A DNA stretch of 32,591 bases, from positions 1 to 32,591 of the forward strand of contig DAOURK010000041.1 in assembly GCA_030625085.1 (NCBI GenBank). The letters are read 5' to 3'. This DNA is from Pseudomonadota bacterium. GTDB lineage: Bacteria; SZUA-182; DTGQ01. The first letter of the stretch is position 1, and the number at the start of each line of letters is the position of its first letter. The position numbers and the translations under genes are program-made. Under the pieces are notes generated by a model. It was not told the origin of the DNA, made no database searches, and worked only from the letters and a program-made list of their open reading frames with translations. Positions 8,083-16,429 of this stretch are shown piece by piece.

Positions 8083-9038
8083 AACTCCAGACGATTCACT
8101 ATGGCAGCAGCTAAAAGAGGAACCATAATCTCATGATGCCCGGTCAGGGAAAACCCCTTTCCTCCGCCAATTACCGGCCTTCGAACCACATTGGTCTGAG
8201 GGCGATAGTGCTGAATAAAGTCTAGATTAACGGTTGTAAAGTCCCTCAACTGATACCCCAAATTACGCACTAAGGTTACTGCTTTTAAAAATATCTCCGG
8301 CAAAATCACGGCAGAGCCTATATTGAAATACACCCCCCCCTGATCTAAAGAAGTGATGAATGAGCAAAAAAGACGAAAATCTTGCATGCTCCCCTGGCCC
8401 AATAAATCTCCTCGAGCCTCAGGGTGCATGTGAATAATATCAGTGCCTATGGCCACATGAACAGTGACCGGTATCTTTAGTTGATATGCAGTGGCCAAAA
8501 GACTGGAGGAAAGAAAAGGAGGATTCCTGTCACAAACATATTTTCCCGCTGCTTCACCCAAGCCCAGACCGGACTTTACTCCCTCATTGATGGCCTGATT
8601 AAGCTGTTGCCCTGTCTCCTCAGCCATACCAAATTCACCCTGAACAATAGCCTGATCCACGTCTTCGGAGGTCTGCCCATGAACAGCCACCTCAAAGTCA
8701 TGAATAATGCCTGCTCCATTTAAAGCCAAGCCAGCCAAAATGCCCCGCCTCATTAAATCGATAATAACCGGATTAAGTCCGCATTTGATTGGGTGAGCGC
8801 CCATGGCTATGATTACAGCCTTCTCGTCATGCACTGCCCTGACCACCAGATCAACTATCTGGCGAAAATCCTCTCCCGCCAAAATCCTGGGCAGCCCCTC
8901 TATAAATTCTGAAAGCGTCAGGCCAGGCAGGCTCGGTTTGGCAAAAGAATCGATATGGACTTTACTTTTCCGCCTTGATAATGACTTGGTGTTGAGTTTT
9001 TCGATATGAAGAGGAGAGAACGATCTCTTTTTACTCAC
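8079..9038 (-). CDS. Deoxyhypusine-synthase-like protein (bacterial family of unknown function)
   Basis: A 319-residue cytoplasmic protein. The overall pattern matches the deoxyhypusine synthase fold: a Rossmann-like core with 'AVIIAMGAHPIKCGLNPVI', the 'LALNGAGIIHDFEVA' segment (about 104-118), a GS-rich nucleotide loop (NIGSAVILPEIFLKA), 'TTVNLDFIQHYRPQTNVV', and a final 'LTGHHEIMVPLLAAAIV'. Bacteria lack hypusine, so true DHS activity is unlikely; bacterial relatives may act in polyamine metabolism or be unassigned. I could not confirm the active-site Lys. The GTG start overlaps the gmhA stop by four bases, and the stop overlaps tlyA by four, so the three are tightly coupled. The link with an LPS heptose gene is context only. 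Confidence 0.55.
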   Translation of the reverse strand: MSKKRSFSPLHIEKLNTKSLSRRKSKVHIDSFAKPSLPGLTLSEFIEGLPRILAGEDFRQIVDLVVRAVHDEKAVIIAMGAHPIKCGLNPVIIDLMRRGILAGLALNGAGIIHDFEVAVHGQTSEDVDQAIVQGEFGMAEETGQQLNQAINEGVKSGLGLGEAAGKYVCDRNPPFLSSSLLATAYQLKIPVTVHVAIGTDIIHMHPEARGDLLGQGSMQDFRLFCSFITSLDQGGVYFNIGSAVILPEIFLKAVTLVRNLGYQLRDFTTVNLDFIQHYRPQTNVVRRPVIGGGKGFSLTGHHEIMVPLLAAAIVNRLEL

Positions 9039-9625
9039 TTTTCCCTCTCCTTGGGAAAAAGAGCTTCTTCCACCAACTCACAGATGACATGGCCGATGGT
9101 AATATGGACCTCCTGAATACGCGGGGTTTCTTGACTGGGCACTATCAAAGAAATTTCAGCAGCAGTTTTCATCTTTCCACCGGCACCTCCAGACAGGGCT
9201 ATAGTATAAAGCCCCATCTGCCTCGCCTTCTGCAATCCTAATAAAACATTAGGTGAGTTACCGCTGGTACTAATGCCAATAGCTACATCTCCCTCTTTGC
9301 CAAGGGCTTCGATCTGACGACTGAAAATTTGATCATATGCATAATCATTGCTAATACTGGTTATAACTGAACTATCGCTAGTTAAGGCAATAGCCGCCAA
9401 AGCCCCTCGATCATATAAAAATCGATTGACGAATTCCGCAGCCAGATGTTGCGCATCAGCAGCGCTGCCTCCATTTCCAAAAAGCACCACTTTTCTTGCC
9501 CGCTGCAAAGCCTTAACAATTTCAGTAACCACCCTTTCCAACTGATCCATATAGCGCTTCAAAAAGGCTTGTTTCGCTTCAATACTTTTTTGAAAAATTG
9601 AGACAATACGTTCCTGCATGCTCAT
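9035..9625 (-). CDS. gmhA: Phosphoheptose isomerase GmhA (sedoheptulose 7-phosphate isomerase)
   Basis: A 196-residue SIS-domain enzyme making D-glycero-D-manno-heptose 7-phosphate, the first step toward ADP-heptose of the LPS inner core. Visible family motifs are FGNGGSAADAQHLAAEF (about 48-64), LTSDSSVITSISNDY, GISTSGNSPNV (phosphate loop) and the C-terminal metal/active-site segment TPRIQEVHITIGHVICE. The frame extends to a GTG at 9634, but AAGGTGA lies six bases before the ATG at 9625, so I place the start there. It overlaps the downstream deoxyhypusine-synthase-like gene by four bases. No other heptose gene (hldE, gmhB) is in the window. The 100-base gap to psd contains an inverted repeat. 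Confidence 0.93.
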   Translation of the reverse strand: MSMQERIVSIFQKSIEAKQAFLKRYMDQLERVVTEIVKALQRARKVVLFGNGGSAADAQHLAAEFVNRFLYDRGALAAIALTSDSSVITSISNDYAYDQIFSRQIEALGKEGDVAIGISTSGNSPNVLLGLQKARQMGLYTIALSGGAGGKMKTAAEISLIVPSQETPRIQEVHITIGHVICELVEEALFPKEREK

Positions 9626-9650
9626 GTACTTCACCTTTTGGCAAGACTTT

Positions 9651-9709
9651 CATTTTGCCCATATATTTTTACTATTTCTCTATATGAACTTATGAACCCT
9701 GGCAAAATG
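9651..9709. promoter_or_regulatory. Inverted repeat between psd and gmhA
   Basis: CATTTTGCC at 9651-9659 and GGCAAAATG at 9701-9709 are perfect inverted repeats 41 bases apart. They could form a stem in the psd-gmhA mRNA or mark an operator. There is no U-run next to the stem, so it is not an obvious terminator. Confidence 0.3.
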
Positions 9710-9725
9710 TTCACTTTTTATAGCT

Positions 9726-10382
9726 TCAATCCGCTTTCTGGGTCAATGAATGAAAATTTGCTAAAACACTCTCACCTGCCTTGACTTTATCTCCAATCCG
9801 AGCAACCAGTTGCGTATTTTCCTTTGGCAAATAGACATCAAGTCGGGACCCGAACTTAATAAGGCCGAATCGATCCCCTTTTACCAAGGTTTCTCCTTCT
9901 TGGATTCGACAGACGATCCGACGGGCAATCAAGCCGGCAATCTGAGTCACCCTCACCAGCCCCCCTTTGGTAACAAGAAGAATTGAGGTCTGCTCGTTTA
10001 ACAGGGAAGCCTTTTCTCGAAACGCCGGCAGAAACTTGCCGGGATTATATTTTTTGGAAACGATTTTGCCCTTGAAAGGCATCCGGTTAACGTGAACATT
10101 AAATACGGACATAAAAACGCTGAGCTGAATACTTGGGCATTCCAAAGCTTTTCCGGCTGGAATTTCACGAATCTGAATTACTTTGCCATCTGCCGGGGAA
10201 ACAATTGCCTGCTTATCGGTTGGAGGTATTCGCTTGGGATCTCGAAAAAAAAACAGAACAAACACCGCTATACACAAAAGAAATCCTGCCAGCACAAAAA
10301 ACCCAGCCCACCCGGCCAGTATGACTGACAAAAGAAAAAACCCAATAAAAGGGAACCCTTCCCTGGCTATCGGTGATCGCAT
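9726..10382 (-). CDS. psd: Phosphatidylserine decarboxylase (short type)
   Basis: A 218-residue inner-membrane enzyme that decarboxylates phosphatidylserine to phosphatidylethanolamine. Two membrane segments fill residues about 10-47, followed by FRDPKR. The catalytic region has SPADGKV (Asp64), SVFNVHVNR (His97) and the self-cleavage site FGSRLD, with the pyruvoyl-forming cut expected between Gly178 and Ser179. Length and the FGSR motif fit the short PSD-A class common in deltaproteobacteria. The ATG starts five bases after the ilvC stop with no strong SD, so it probably depends on coupling with ilvC. The usual partner pssA (phosphatidylserine synthase) does not follow; gmhA does. Confidence 0.92.
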   Translation of the reverse strand: MRSPIAREGFPFIGFFLLSVILAGWAGFFVLAGFLLCIAVFVLFFFRDPKRIPPTDKQAIVSPADGKVIQIREIPAGKALECPSIQLSVFMSVFNVHVNRMPFKGKIVSKKYNPGKFLPAFREKASLLNEQTSILLVTKGGLVRVTQIAGLIARRIVCRIQEGETLVKGDRFGLIKFGSRLDVYLPKENTQLVARIGDKVKAGESVLANFHSLTQKAD

Positions 10383-10387
10383 GGTAA

Positions 10388-11377
10388 TTATTTAAGCCAG
10401 CTCATCATTTCTCGAATTTTGCGGCCAACATTCTCAATAGGGTGCTCTTTCTGATCATTTCTCAAAGCATTAAATACAGGCCGATTGGCTTGATTTTCCA
10501 AAATCCATTCCCGCGCAAATTCTCCAGTTTGTATCTCAGCTAAAATGTCCCTCATTTCATCGCGAACATCCTCACTAATCACCCTGCTTCCCCTGGTCAC
10601 ATCTCCATATTCCGCTGTATCACTAATAGCCTTTCTCATGCCGCTTATTCCCTTGGAAATGACAAGATCAGTAATCAATTTCACTTCATGGCAGCATTCA
10701 AAATAAGCAATTTCCGGCTGATATCCGGCCTCAACCAAGGTATCAAAACCAGCCTTAATTAATTCCGATAAACCGCCGCATAAAACTGCTTGTTCGCCAA
10801 ACAAATCAGTTTCAGTCTCTTCTCCAAAGGTGGTCTCAAGAACTCCCGCCCTGGTTGCCCCGATTGCCTTGGCATGAGCCAGCGCCAATTTCTTGGCTTC
10901 TCCCGTTGCGTCTTGCTGAATAGCAATAAGGGCCGGCACCCCCTTATTTTGCTCATAGGTCTCTCGTACTAAAAATCCCGGTCCCTTGGGAGCTACCATA
11001 TATACATCCACATCAGCCGGCGGCACAATCTGCCCAAAATGGATATTAAATCCATGAGAAAATACTAAAGCCTTTCCTGCAGTCATGTGCTCTTTAATAT
11101 CTTTATTATAGACTTCAGCCTGGTATTGATCGGGAATAAGGATTTGAATTACATCCGCTTTGGCTGCGGCCTCCGGTGTGCTCATAACGGTCATTCCATC
11201 TTTTTCGGCCTGTTTCCATTGGGGACTTCCCTTAACCTCACTCACAATAACCTTCAGCCCACTATCCTTCATATTTTTCGCTTGAGCGGCTCCCTGATTT
11301 CCATACCCAATCACCCCAATTGTCTTTCCCATCAGGGCCTGCAAGTCTGCATCATTATCATAATACATTTTAGCCAT
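10388..11377 (-). CDS. ilvC: Ketol-acid reductoisomerase (class I, NADPH type likely)
   Basis: A 329-residue enzyme converting acetolactate or acetohydroxybutyrate to dihydroxy acids in valine and isoleucine synthesis. The Rossmann motif [17 protein letters not shown] is at about 24-40. Next come [25 protein letters not shown], the metal-binding segment [19 protein letters not shown] and the C-terminal knotted domain with [17 protein letters not shown]. The length is that of short class I enzymes. AGGAGG sits ideally before the ATG. It lies between the second ilvN/H gene and psd. The 182-base gap upstream holds a dispersed repeat (11441-11506), so its mRNA may be processed or started separately there. 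Confidence 0.97.
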   Translation of the reverse strand: MAKMYYDNDADLQALMGKTIGVIGYGNQGAAQAKNMKDSGLKVIVSEVKGSPQWKQAEKDGMTVMSTPEAAAKADVIQILIPDQYQAEVYNKDIKEHMTAGKALVFSHGFNIHFGQIVPPADVDVYMVAPKGPGFLVRETYEQNKGVPALIAIQQDATGEAKKLALAHAKAIGATRAGVLETTFGEETETDLFGEQAVLCGGLSELIKAGFDTLVEAGYQPEIAYFECCHEVKLITDLVISKGISGMRKAISDTAEYGDVTRGSRVISEDVRDEMRDILAEIQTGEFAREWILENQANRPVFNALRNDQKEHPIENVGRKIREMMSWLK

Positions 11378-11440
11378 TACCTAACCTCCTTAAATAAATG
11401 CCTAAATCTCTATGGCAAGCAAATGCTCGCCCCTTTCAAT

Positions 11441-11506
11441 TAGTCAGGATTAACAGGATTTACGAAATTTTTCTTTTTTATCCTGTTCAATCCTGTTTAT
11501 TCTGTC
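11441..11506. repeat. GACAGGATTAACAGGATT-family repeat, copy 1
   Basis: A 66-base imperfect palindrome: TCAGGATTAACAGGATT on the left and ATCCTGTTCAATCCTGTT on the right around an AT-rich centre. It lies between ilvH and ilvC. Related copies are at 12071, 12193 and 31116. Similar sequences recur in many bacterial genomes. Confidence 0.75.
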
Positions 11507-11559
11507 AAAAAAATGGCCGGCAAGCCGGATAAAAAAATAAAAACTTCTATGCTATGAAC

Positions 11560-12048
11560 TTAATTTTTGTCTTTTTTTCCCCTGGCCATAGAAACCTTAC
11601 CGGTCCGGGCAATTTCTTTAATTCCCAAAGGCCTTAATAAATCAATCAGAGCCTTTATTTTGCCATCATCTCCGGTGACTTCTACTGTCATAGTATTAGG
11701 ATTTACGTCAACAATTTTCCCCCGAAATATATCGGTAATCCGCAGTATTTCTGCTCGATTAGATTGGTTGGCTTGCACCTTGATCATGACCATCTCCCGT
11801 TCCACAAAATCACTCTGCGTTAGATCAATAACCTTGATAACCTCGATCAGTCGCCGTAACTGTTTCGTTACCTGCTCGATAATCTGGTCATCCCCTTTAG
11901 AAACAATGGTCATTCTTGAAACCGTCGGATCAATGGTCTCTCCAACAGAAAGACTATCAATATTAAATCCCCGGGCGCTAAATAATCCGGCAATCCTGGC
12001 CAAAACTCCAAATTTATTTTCTACAAAAACAGAAATGGTATGTCGCAC
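11560..12048 (-). CDS. ilvH: Acetolactate synthase regulatory (small) subunit, copy 2
   Basis: A 162-residue subunit with an N-terminal ACT domain ([25 protein letters not shown] split over residues 1-25, then [15 protein letters not shown]) that senses valine, and a C-terminal ALS-ss domain ([21 protein letters not shown] onward). The family activates the catalytic IlvB subunit and gives it feedback inhibition. The start is GTG, with GAGGG just before it. It lies alone between two repeat-filled gaps, separated from the other small-subunit gene by 221 bases holding three repeats. It is clearly paralogous to 12270-12755 (same ACT core) but not near-identical, so an old duplication. Confidence 0.93.
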   Translation of the reverse strand: MRHTISVFVENKFGVLARIAGLFSARGFNIDSLSVGETIDPTVSRMTIVSKGDDQIIEQVTKQLRRLIEVIKVIDLTQSDFVEREMVMIKVQANQSNRAEILRITDIFRGKIVDVNPNTMTVEVTGDDGKIKALIDLLRPLGIKEIARTGKVSMARGKKDKN

Positions 12049-12070
12049 TACCCTCTTCCCCTTTTTAAAT

Positions 12071-12125
12071 TAGACAGGATTAACAGGATTCACCAGATTT
12101 TCTTTTTATCCTGTTCAATCCTGTT
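12071..12125. repeat. GACAGGATTAACAGGATT-family repeat, copy 2
   Basis: TAGACAGGATTAACAGGATT is followed after an AT-rich centre by TATCCTGTTCAATCCTGTT. It lies in the gap between the two small-subunit genes, 23 bases upstream of the second one (ilvH), so it is part of that gene's leader. Confidence 0.75.
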
Positions 12126-12154
12126 GCAAAAAAAATAACTGGTAATTTCTTCTG

Positions 12155-12172
12155 GCAGGGCTAAAGCCCTGC
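12155..12172. repeat. Palindromic repeat GCAGGGCTAAAGCCCTGC, copy in the ilv operon
   Basis: A palindromic 18-mer followed by GCTA, matching the extended consensus of this family (GTAG-Y-GCAGGGC on one arm). It would form a stable stem in the mRNA between the two small-subunit genes. Confidence 0.8.
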
Positions 12173-12192
12173 GCTATTCTTTCCCTTTTCAA

Positions 12193-12250
12193 TTAGATAG
12201 GATTAACAGAATTTACGAGATATTTCTTTTTATCCTGTCTATCCTGTCTA
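12193..12250. repeat. GACAGGATTAACAGGATT-family repeat, copy 3
   Basis: A diverged copy: AGATAGGATTAACAGAATTT at left and TATCCTGTCTATCCTGTCT at right. It lies 20 bases after the stop of the first small-subunit gene. Confidence 0.7.
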
Positions 12251-12269
12251 AAAAAATACTGTTTAATTA

Positions 12270-12755
12270 TTACTGTTCGCTGCTTTTCATAGAAAGAGCA
12301 ATGGTACCGGTCCGAGCCATTTCTTCAATACTGAAGGGATTCAACAAACGCACCATATTCTGAAGGGCCCTCTCTGTTCCCGATAATTCCAAAGTAATTG
12401 TATCCTCAGACATATCAACAACTTTAGCCCCAAAAACATTGGCTATTTCAATTACTTCATGGCGAGATTTGGGCCCGGCTTTTACCGTAATAATAGCCAG
12501 TTCCCTGGTAATAGCCTGACGATATTTTAAATCTCCCACTTTCAAAACATCTACTAATTTGTTGACCTGCTTCATCACCTGATCCAGCACATGTTCATCT
12601 CCGGTAACCACAATGGTAATACGGGTAATTTCGGGATGTTCAGTAACTCCGGCAGCCAGGCTCTCGATATTATAGGAGCGGCGAGTAAACAATCCCACTA
12701 CATGGGATAAAACACCCGGATGATTTCGGACCAAAACTGAAATAATATGTCTCAT
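12270..12755 (-). CDS. ilvN: Acetolactate synthase regulatory (small) subunit, copy 1
   Basis: A 161-residue ACT-domain regulatory subunit (MRHIISVLVRNHPGVLSHV, then YNIESLAAGVTEHPEITRIT) with an ALS-ss C-terminal half ending in EEMARTGTIALS. It partners the IlvB encoded directly upstream: its ATG follows the ilvB stop with no gap, a typical arrangement for coupled, equimolar production. It is the more likely cognate subunit of 12756-14432; the second small subunit may pair with the other IlvB. Sensitivity to valine cannot be judged by eye, although the Gly and Asn positions of the ACT ligand site (NHPGVL, YNIESL) are present. Confidence 0.94.
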   Translation of the reverse strand: MRHIISVLVRNHPGVLSHVVGLFTRRSYNIESLAAGVTEHPEITRITIVVTGDEHVLDQVMKQVNKLVDVLKVGDLKYRQAITRELAIITVKAGPKSRHEVIEIANVFGAKVVDMSEDTITLELSGTERALQNMVRLLNPFSIEEMARTGTIALSMKSSEQ

Positions 12756-14432
12756 TTATTTTTCCTCATCCAACATCTTATTAATCGCTCCCCCAGGAGG
12801 TACCATAGGGTATACGTTTTCTTCTCTATTCACAAGAAAATCCATGACCACTGGTTGATCAAGTTCTATAGCCTTGCGAATGGCTGAAGGTACTTCCTCG
12901 GGCTTTGTAACCCTTATACCTACTGCCCCATAGCCCTCGGCAATCTTAACAAAATCAGGGTTCCCCTCAAGGATAGTTTGGGAATATCTTTGGCCATAAA
13001 AAAGCTCCTGCCACTGTCTAACCATACCCAGACATCCATTATTTAAAATAGCAACCTTCACATTAATCTTGTTATACACGGCCGTGGCCAATTCTTGAAT
13101 ATTCATCTGGAAGCTGCCGTCGCCGGCTACATCAAAAACAATCCGGTCCGGACACCCCACCTTGGCCCCTATAGCCGCAGGAAATCCATAGCCCATAGTC
13201 CCCAGGCCTCCTGAGCTTATAAAGGTTCGAGGCTTGTCACATTTATAAAATTGAGCTGCCCACATCTGGTTTTGGCCTACCTCTGTGGTAATAATAGCCT
13301 CGCCCTTTGACTGCTCATAAATTTGCTCTACCACATATTGAGGATTGATTACTCCCTCCTTTTTTTTATAAGCAAGGGGATATTCTTTTTTCCACTGTCC
13401 AATTTGCTTAATCCATTCCGGATGGGATTGCTTTTTCACTTTCCTGTTCAAGGACTCAAGGATCTGGCGGGCATCTCCAATAACAGAAGCATCTACCCTG
13501 ATAATTTTTCCCACTTCAGCCGGATCAATATCAATGTGAACAATCTTGGCCTTGCTGGCAAAGCTAGAAATTTTACCCGTTACCCGATCGTCAAATCGGG
13601 CCCCAATACCTATGAGCAAATCACATTCGGACACTGCATAGTTGGCATACCGGGTGCCGTGCATACCCAGCATTCCCAAACTTAATTCATGGGTCTCAGG
13701 GAATCCCCCTTTACCCATCAAGGTTGTAGTCACCGGTATGGAGGCTTTCTCGGCTAAGGTTTGTAAATGTTGATGAGCCCCGGAAATAATAATCCCTCCG
13801 CCGGAATAAATAACCGGGCGTTTGGCTTTTTCAATCAAGGATACAATTTTTTCAATCCGCTGTTCCTTCTCCTTGGCTGTATGGGGAACCTTTTGCGGCA
13901 AGGTCAATTTGGGAATAGGCGGATTCGTAATCTCATTGACTGTGATATCCTTGGGAAGATCTATTAATACAGGCCCTGGCCGGCCGTTCGAGGCCAAATA
14001 AAAAGCTTCATACATTACCTCTTTGAGCCGGGATGTGTCTTTAACCAAGTAATTATATTTGGTAATGGGGATTGTAATACCGTAAATATCAGCTTCCTGA
14101 AAGCTGTCATTCCCTATCATATGCGTAGGGACCTGGCCGGTAAAAGCCACCAGGGGAACTGAATCCATGAATGCCGTGGCCAAACCGGTTACTAAATTAG
14201 TGGCCCCTGGACCTGAGGTGGCTATACACACACCTACCTTCCCCGTGGCCCGGGCGTATCCATCGGCCGCATGAACGGCCCCTTGCTCATGTCGTGCAAG
14301 AATATGCCGGATTTGGGCATGATACAGTTCATCATAAATAGGTAATAATACCCCGCCTGGAAAACCGAAAAGAGTATCCACCCCATGTTCCAGCAGGGTT
14401 TCTATAAATATCTTAGCGCCTGTTTTTTTCAA
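12756..14432 (-). CDS. ilvB: Acetolactate synthase catalytic (large) subunit, copy 1
   Basis: A 558-residue thiamine-diphosphate enzyme condensing pyruvate with pyruvate or 2-oxobutyrate, the first committed step of branched-chain amino acid synthesis. Catalytic Glu49 is in [22 protein letters not shown] follows. FAD-domain residues are around GMHGTRYANYAV. The ThDP/Mg motif runs from GDGS (437-440) to NN (464-465), then GMVRQWQ. The whole length is normal. The start is TTG, supported by GGAGG/GGGAG upstream; no ATG fits. The stop is contiguous with the ilvN start. It is a close paralogue of 14493-16163, which lies 60 bases upstream. Confidence 0.96.
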   Translation of the reverse strand: MKKTGAKIFIETLLEHGVDTLFGFPGGVLLPIYDELYHAQIRHILARHEQGAVHAADGYARATGKVGVCIATSGPGATNLVTGLATAFMDSVPLVAFTGQVPTHMIGNDSFQEADIYGITIPITKYNYLVKDTSRLKEVMYEAFYLASNGRPGPVLIDLPKDITVNEITNPPIPKLTLPQKVPHTAKEKEQRIEKIVSLIEKAKRPVIYSGGGIIISGAHQHLQTLAEKASIPVTTTLMGKGGFPETHELSLGMLGMHGTRYANYAVSECDLLIGIGARFDDRVTGKISSFASKAKIVHIDIDPAEVGKIIRVDASVIGDARQILESLNRKVKKQSHPEWIKQIGQWKKEYPLAYKKKEGVINPQYVVEQIYEQSKGEAIITTEVGQNQMWAAQFYKCDKPRTFISSGGLGTMGYGFPAAIGAKVGCPDRIVFDVAGDGSFQMNIQELATAVYNKINVKVAILNNGCLGMVRQWQELFYGQRYSQTILEGNPDFVKIAEGYGAVGIRVTKPEEVPSAIRKAIELDQPVVMDFLVNREENVYPMVPPGGAINKMLDEEK

Positions 14433-14492
14433 GGAAACACTCCCTCCTCCTCTCTTAACAGAGAAAGGTACTTAAATTTCTATGCTATCTTT

Positions 14493-16163
14493 TTAAGGTA
14501 ACATCATCTCTTCAATTCCTGCACCCGCAGGAACCATGGGAAAAACATTTTCTTCTCGCTCCACCCGAAAGTCAATAACCACGGGTTTCTTTATGGAAAC
14601 AGCCTTACTGATCACTTCTCTCACTTCCTGGGGTTTTTCAGCCCTCAGTCCCACTGCCCCATATGCCTCGGCTAATTTAACAAAATCAGGGGCATATTCC
14701 ATTGGTGTGCCTGAATATCTTCTATTCATAAACAATTCCTGCCATTGCCGCACCATCCCCAGGTATTGGTTATTCAGAATAGCTATTTTTACCGGCAATC
14801 CATATTGAACGGCCGTAGCCAACTCTTGAGAGACCATCTGAAAACTCCCATCCCCGGCAATATCAAAGACAATTTTATCCGGACAGGCCGCCTGAGCCCC
14901 AATGGCTGCGGGAAAACCATAGCCCATGGTTCCCAGTCCCCCGGAGGTTAACAAGATACGCTTGGCATTGAAATGATAATAATGGGCTACCCACATCTGG
15001 TGCTGCCCTACCTCTGTGGCGATGATGGCCTTATCTTTAACTAGATCATAAATTTGTTCCACTACATATTGGGGTTTGATAACCTTATCACTCTTCTTAT
15101 AGGAAAGGGGAAACTCTTTTTTCCATTTATTAATCTGCTCAATCCAGGCTGAATAATCTCCAGGGACAATAGATTTATTAATTTTTTGTAAAATCAATCT
15201 AGCGTCCCCGACAATAGGCAAATGAACACGAACATTTTTACTAATAGCGGCCGGATCAATATCAATATGAATATATTTTGCATTAGGAGCAAATTTTTCC
15301 AATTTTCCGGTCACTCGATCGTCAAACCGCGCGCCAATGGCAATGAGTAAATCACATTGGGTAACCGCAAAATTAGCGTATTTGGTCCCGTGCATACCCA
15401 GCATTCCCAAAGACAAAGGATGGTCCCCCGGAACGCCTCCCAAGCCCATCAGGGTATTGGTTATGGGGATCTTGGCTTTATTGACAAAACTGAGTAATTC
15501 CTCCATAGCCCCGGAGCGAATAACTCCCCCTCCGGCATAAATTACCGGCTGTCTGGCCTTGGTAATAAGTTTCAGGGCAGATTCTATTTGCTTGGGATGT
15601 CCGATATAATTCGGTTTATATCCTCGTATGGAAACCTGCTCAGGATAATGAAACTCTGTTTCGTCCAAAAGGACATCTTTGGGTAAATCTACCAAAACAG
15701 GACCAGGTCTTCCGGTAGTGGCAATATAGAAGGCTTCCTTAATAGTTGCAGCCAAATCCTTCACATTACTGACCAGATAATTATGTTTGGTGACTGATCG
15801 GGTAATTCCCACAATATCCGCCTCCTGAAAGGCATCATTACCGATCATGCTGGTGGGGACCTGACCGGTAAAAGCCACCATAGGAATAGAATCCATATAG
15901 GCTGTGGCCACACCCGTTACAATATTCGTGGCCCCCGGTCCGGAAGTTACTAGACAGACACCCGGCTTACCACAGGCCCTGGCATAGCCGTCGGCAGCAT
16001 GAGCAGCGCCTTGTTCATGACGAACCAAAATGTGCTGGATATCCGGATCATCAAATAAACAGTCATAGATCCCTAAAATGGTAGCTCCCGGAAAACCAAA
16101 AATATGCTTTACTTTTTCCTCTTTCAAACTCTGTAAAAATATTTTCGATCCGCTGATTTTCAA
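14493..16163 (-). CDS. ilvB: Acetolactate synthase catalytic (large) subunit, copy 2
   Basis: A 556-residue paralogue of the next gene, complete and apparently functional: Glu50 in [46 protein letters not shown], a GDGSFQM ThDP motif and [12 protein letters not shown]. The two copies align over their full length without large gaps, but many substitutions indicate an old tandem duplication rather than a recent one. The start is TTG with AAGGAG six bases before it. Two IlvB and two IlvN/H genes in one operon could give mixed holoenzymes with different feedback or substrate preference (inference). The 263 bases upstream hold palindromic repeats and a probable terminator for ilvD. Confidence 0.95.
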   Translation of the reverse strand: MKISGSKIFLQSLKEEKVKHIFGFPGATILGIYDCLFDDPDIQHILVRHEQGAAHAADGYARACGKPGVCLVTSGPGATNIVTGVATAYMDSIPMVAFTGQVPTSMIGNDAFQEADIVGITRSVTKHNYLVSNVKDLAATIKEAFYIATTGRPGPVLVDLPKDVLLDETEFHYPEQVSIRGYKPNYIGHPKQIESALKLITKARQPVIYAGGGVIRSGAMEELLSFVNKAKIPITNTLMGLGGVPGDHPLSLGMLGMHGTKYANFAVTQCDLLIAIGARFDDRVTGKLEKFAPNAKYIHIDIDPAAISKNVRVHLPIVGDARLILQKINKSIVPGDYSAWIEQINKWKKEFPLSYKKSDKVIKPQYVVEQIYDLVKDKAIIATEVGQHQMWVAHYYHFNAKRILLTSGGLGTMGYGFPAAIGAQAACPDKIVFDIAGDGSFQMVSQELATAVQYGLPVKIAILNNQYLGMVRQWQELFMNRRYSGTPMEYAPDFVKLAEAYGAVGLRAEKPQEVREVISKAVSIKKPVVIDFRVEREENVFPMVPAGAGIEEMMLP

Positions 16164-16270
16164 GATTTGCTCCTTAGATTAAACTGGATAAACCTGAGCC
16201 CAAAACTTTTCCCAACCATTAATGGCCCTCTTTAGTGCACGATTCCCGTCCTGCTTAGGTCAGTTCTAGC

Positions 16271-16340
16271 GCAGCAGGGCTGAAGACCTGCTCGCAGCCC
16301 ATTAAGACACTTTTTTTGCAGGGCTAAAGCCCTGCGCTAC
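16271..16340. repeat. Palindromic repeats, one degraded and one intact copy
   Basis: An intact palindrome GCAGGGCTAAAGCCCTGC at 16318-16335 is followed by GCTAC. About 45 bases before it is a decayed version (GCAGCAGGGCTGAAGACCTGC, split by one extra repeat of GCA). They lie between ilvB copy 2 and ilvD. Confidence 0.7.
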
Positions 16341-16387
16341 GAAAAAAATATACAGCAGTACTCTAGAAAAATATATACCTGTGCCCT

Positions 16388-16429
16388 AAAAAAACACCTA
16401 GCAGTACTCCAATATATATAGTAGTGCTA
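16388..16429 (-). terminator. Probable intrinsic terminator after ilvD
   Basis: On the minus strand the sequence overlapping the ilvD stop forms a hairpin: TAGCACTACT, an 11-base loop, then AGTACTGCTA (9 of 10 pairs). Four bases later there is a run of seven U. It would end or reduce transcription between ilvD and the first ilvB gene. Confidence 0.55.

Noticed and set aside
11567..12073. 168-residue plus-strand ORF
   Set aside because: Exact antisense of the second acetolactate synthase small subunit; no SD or family resemblance.
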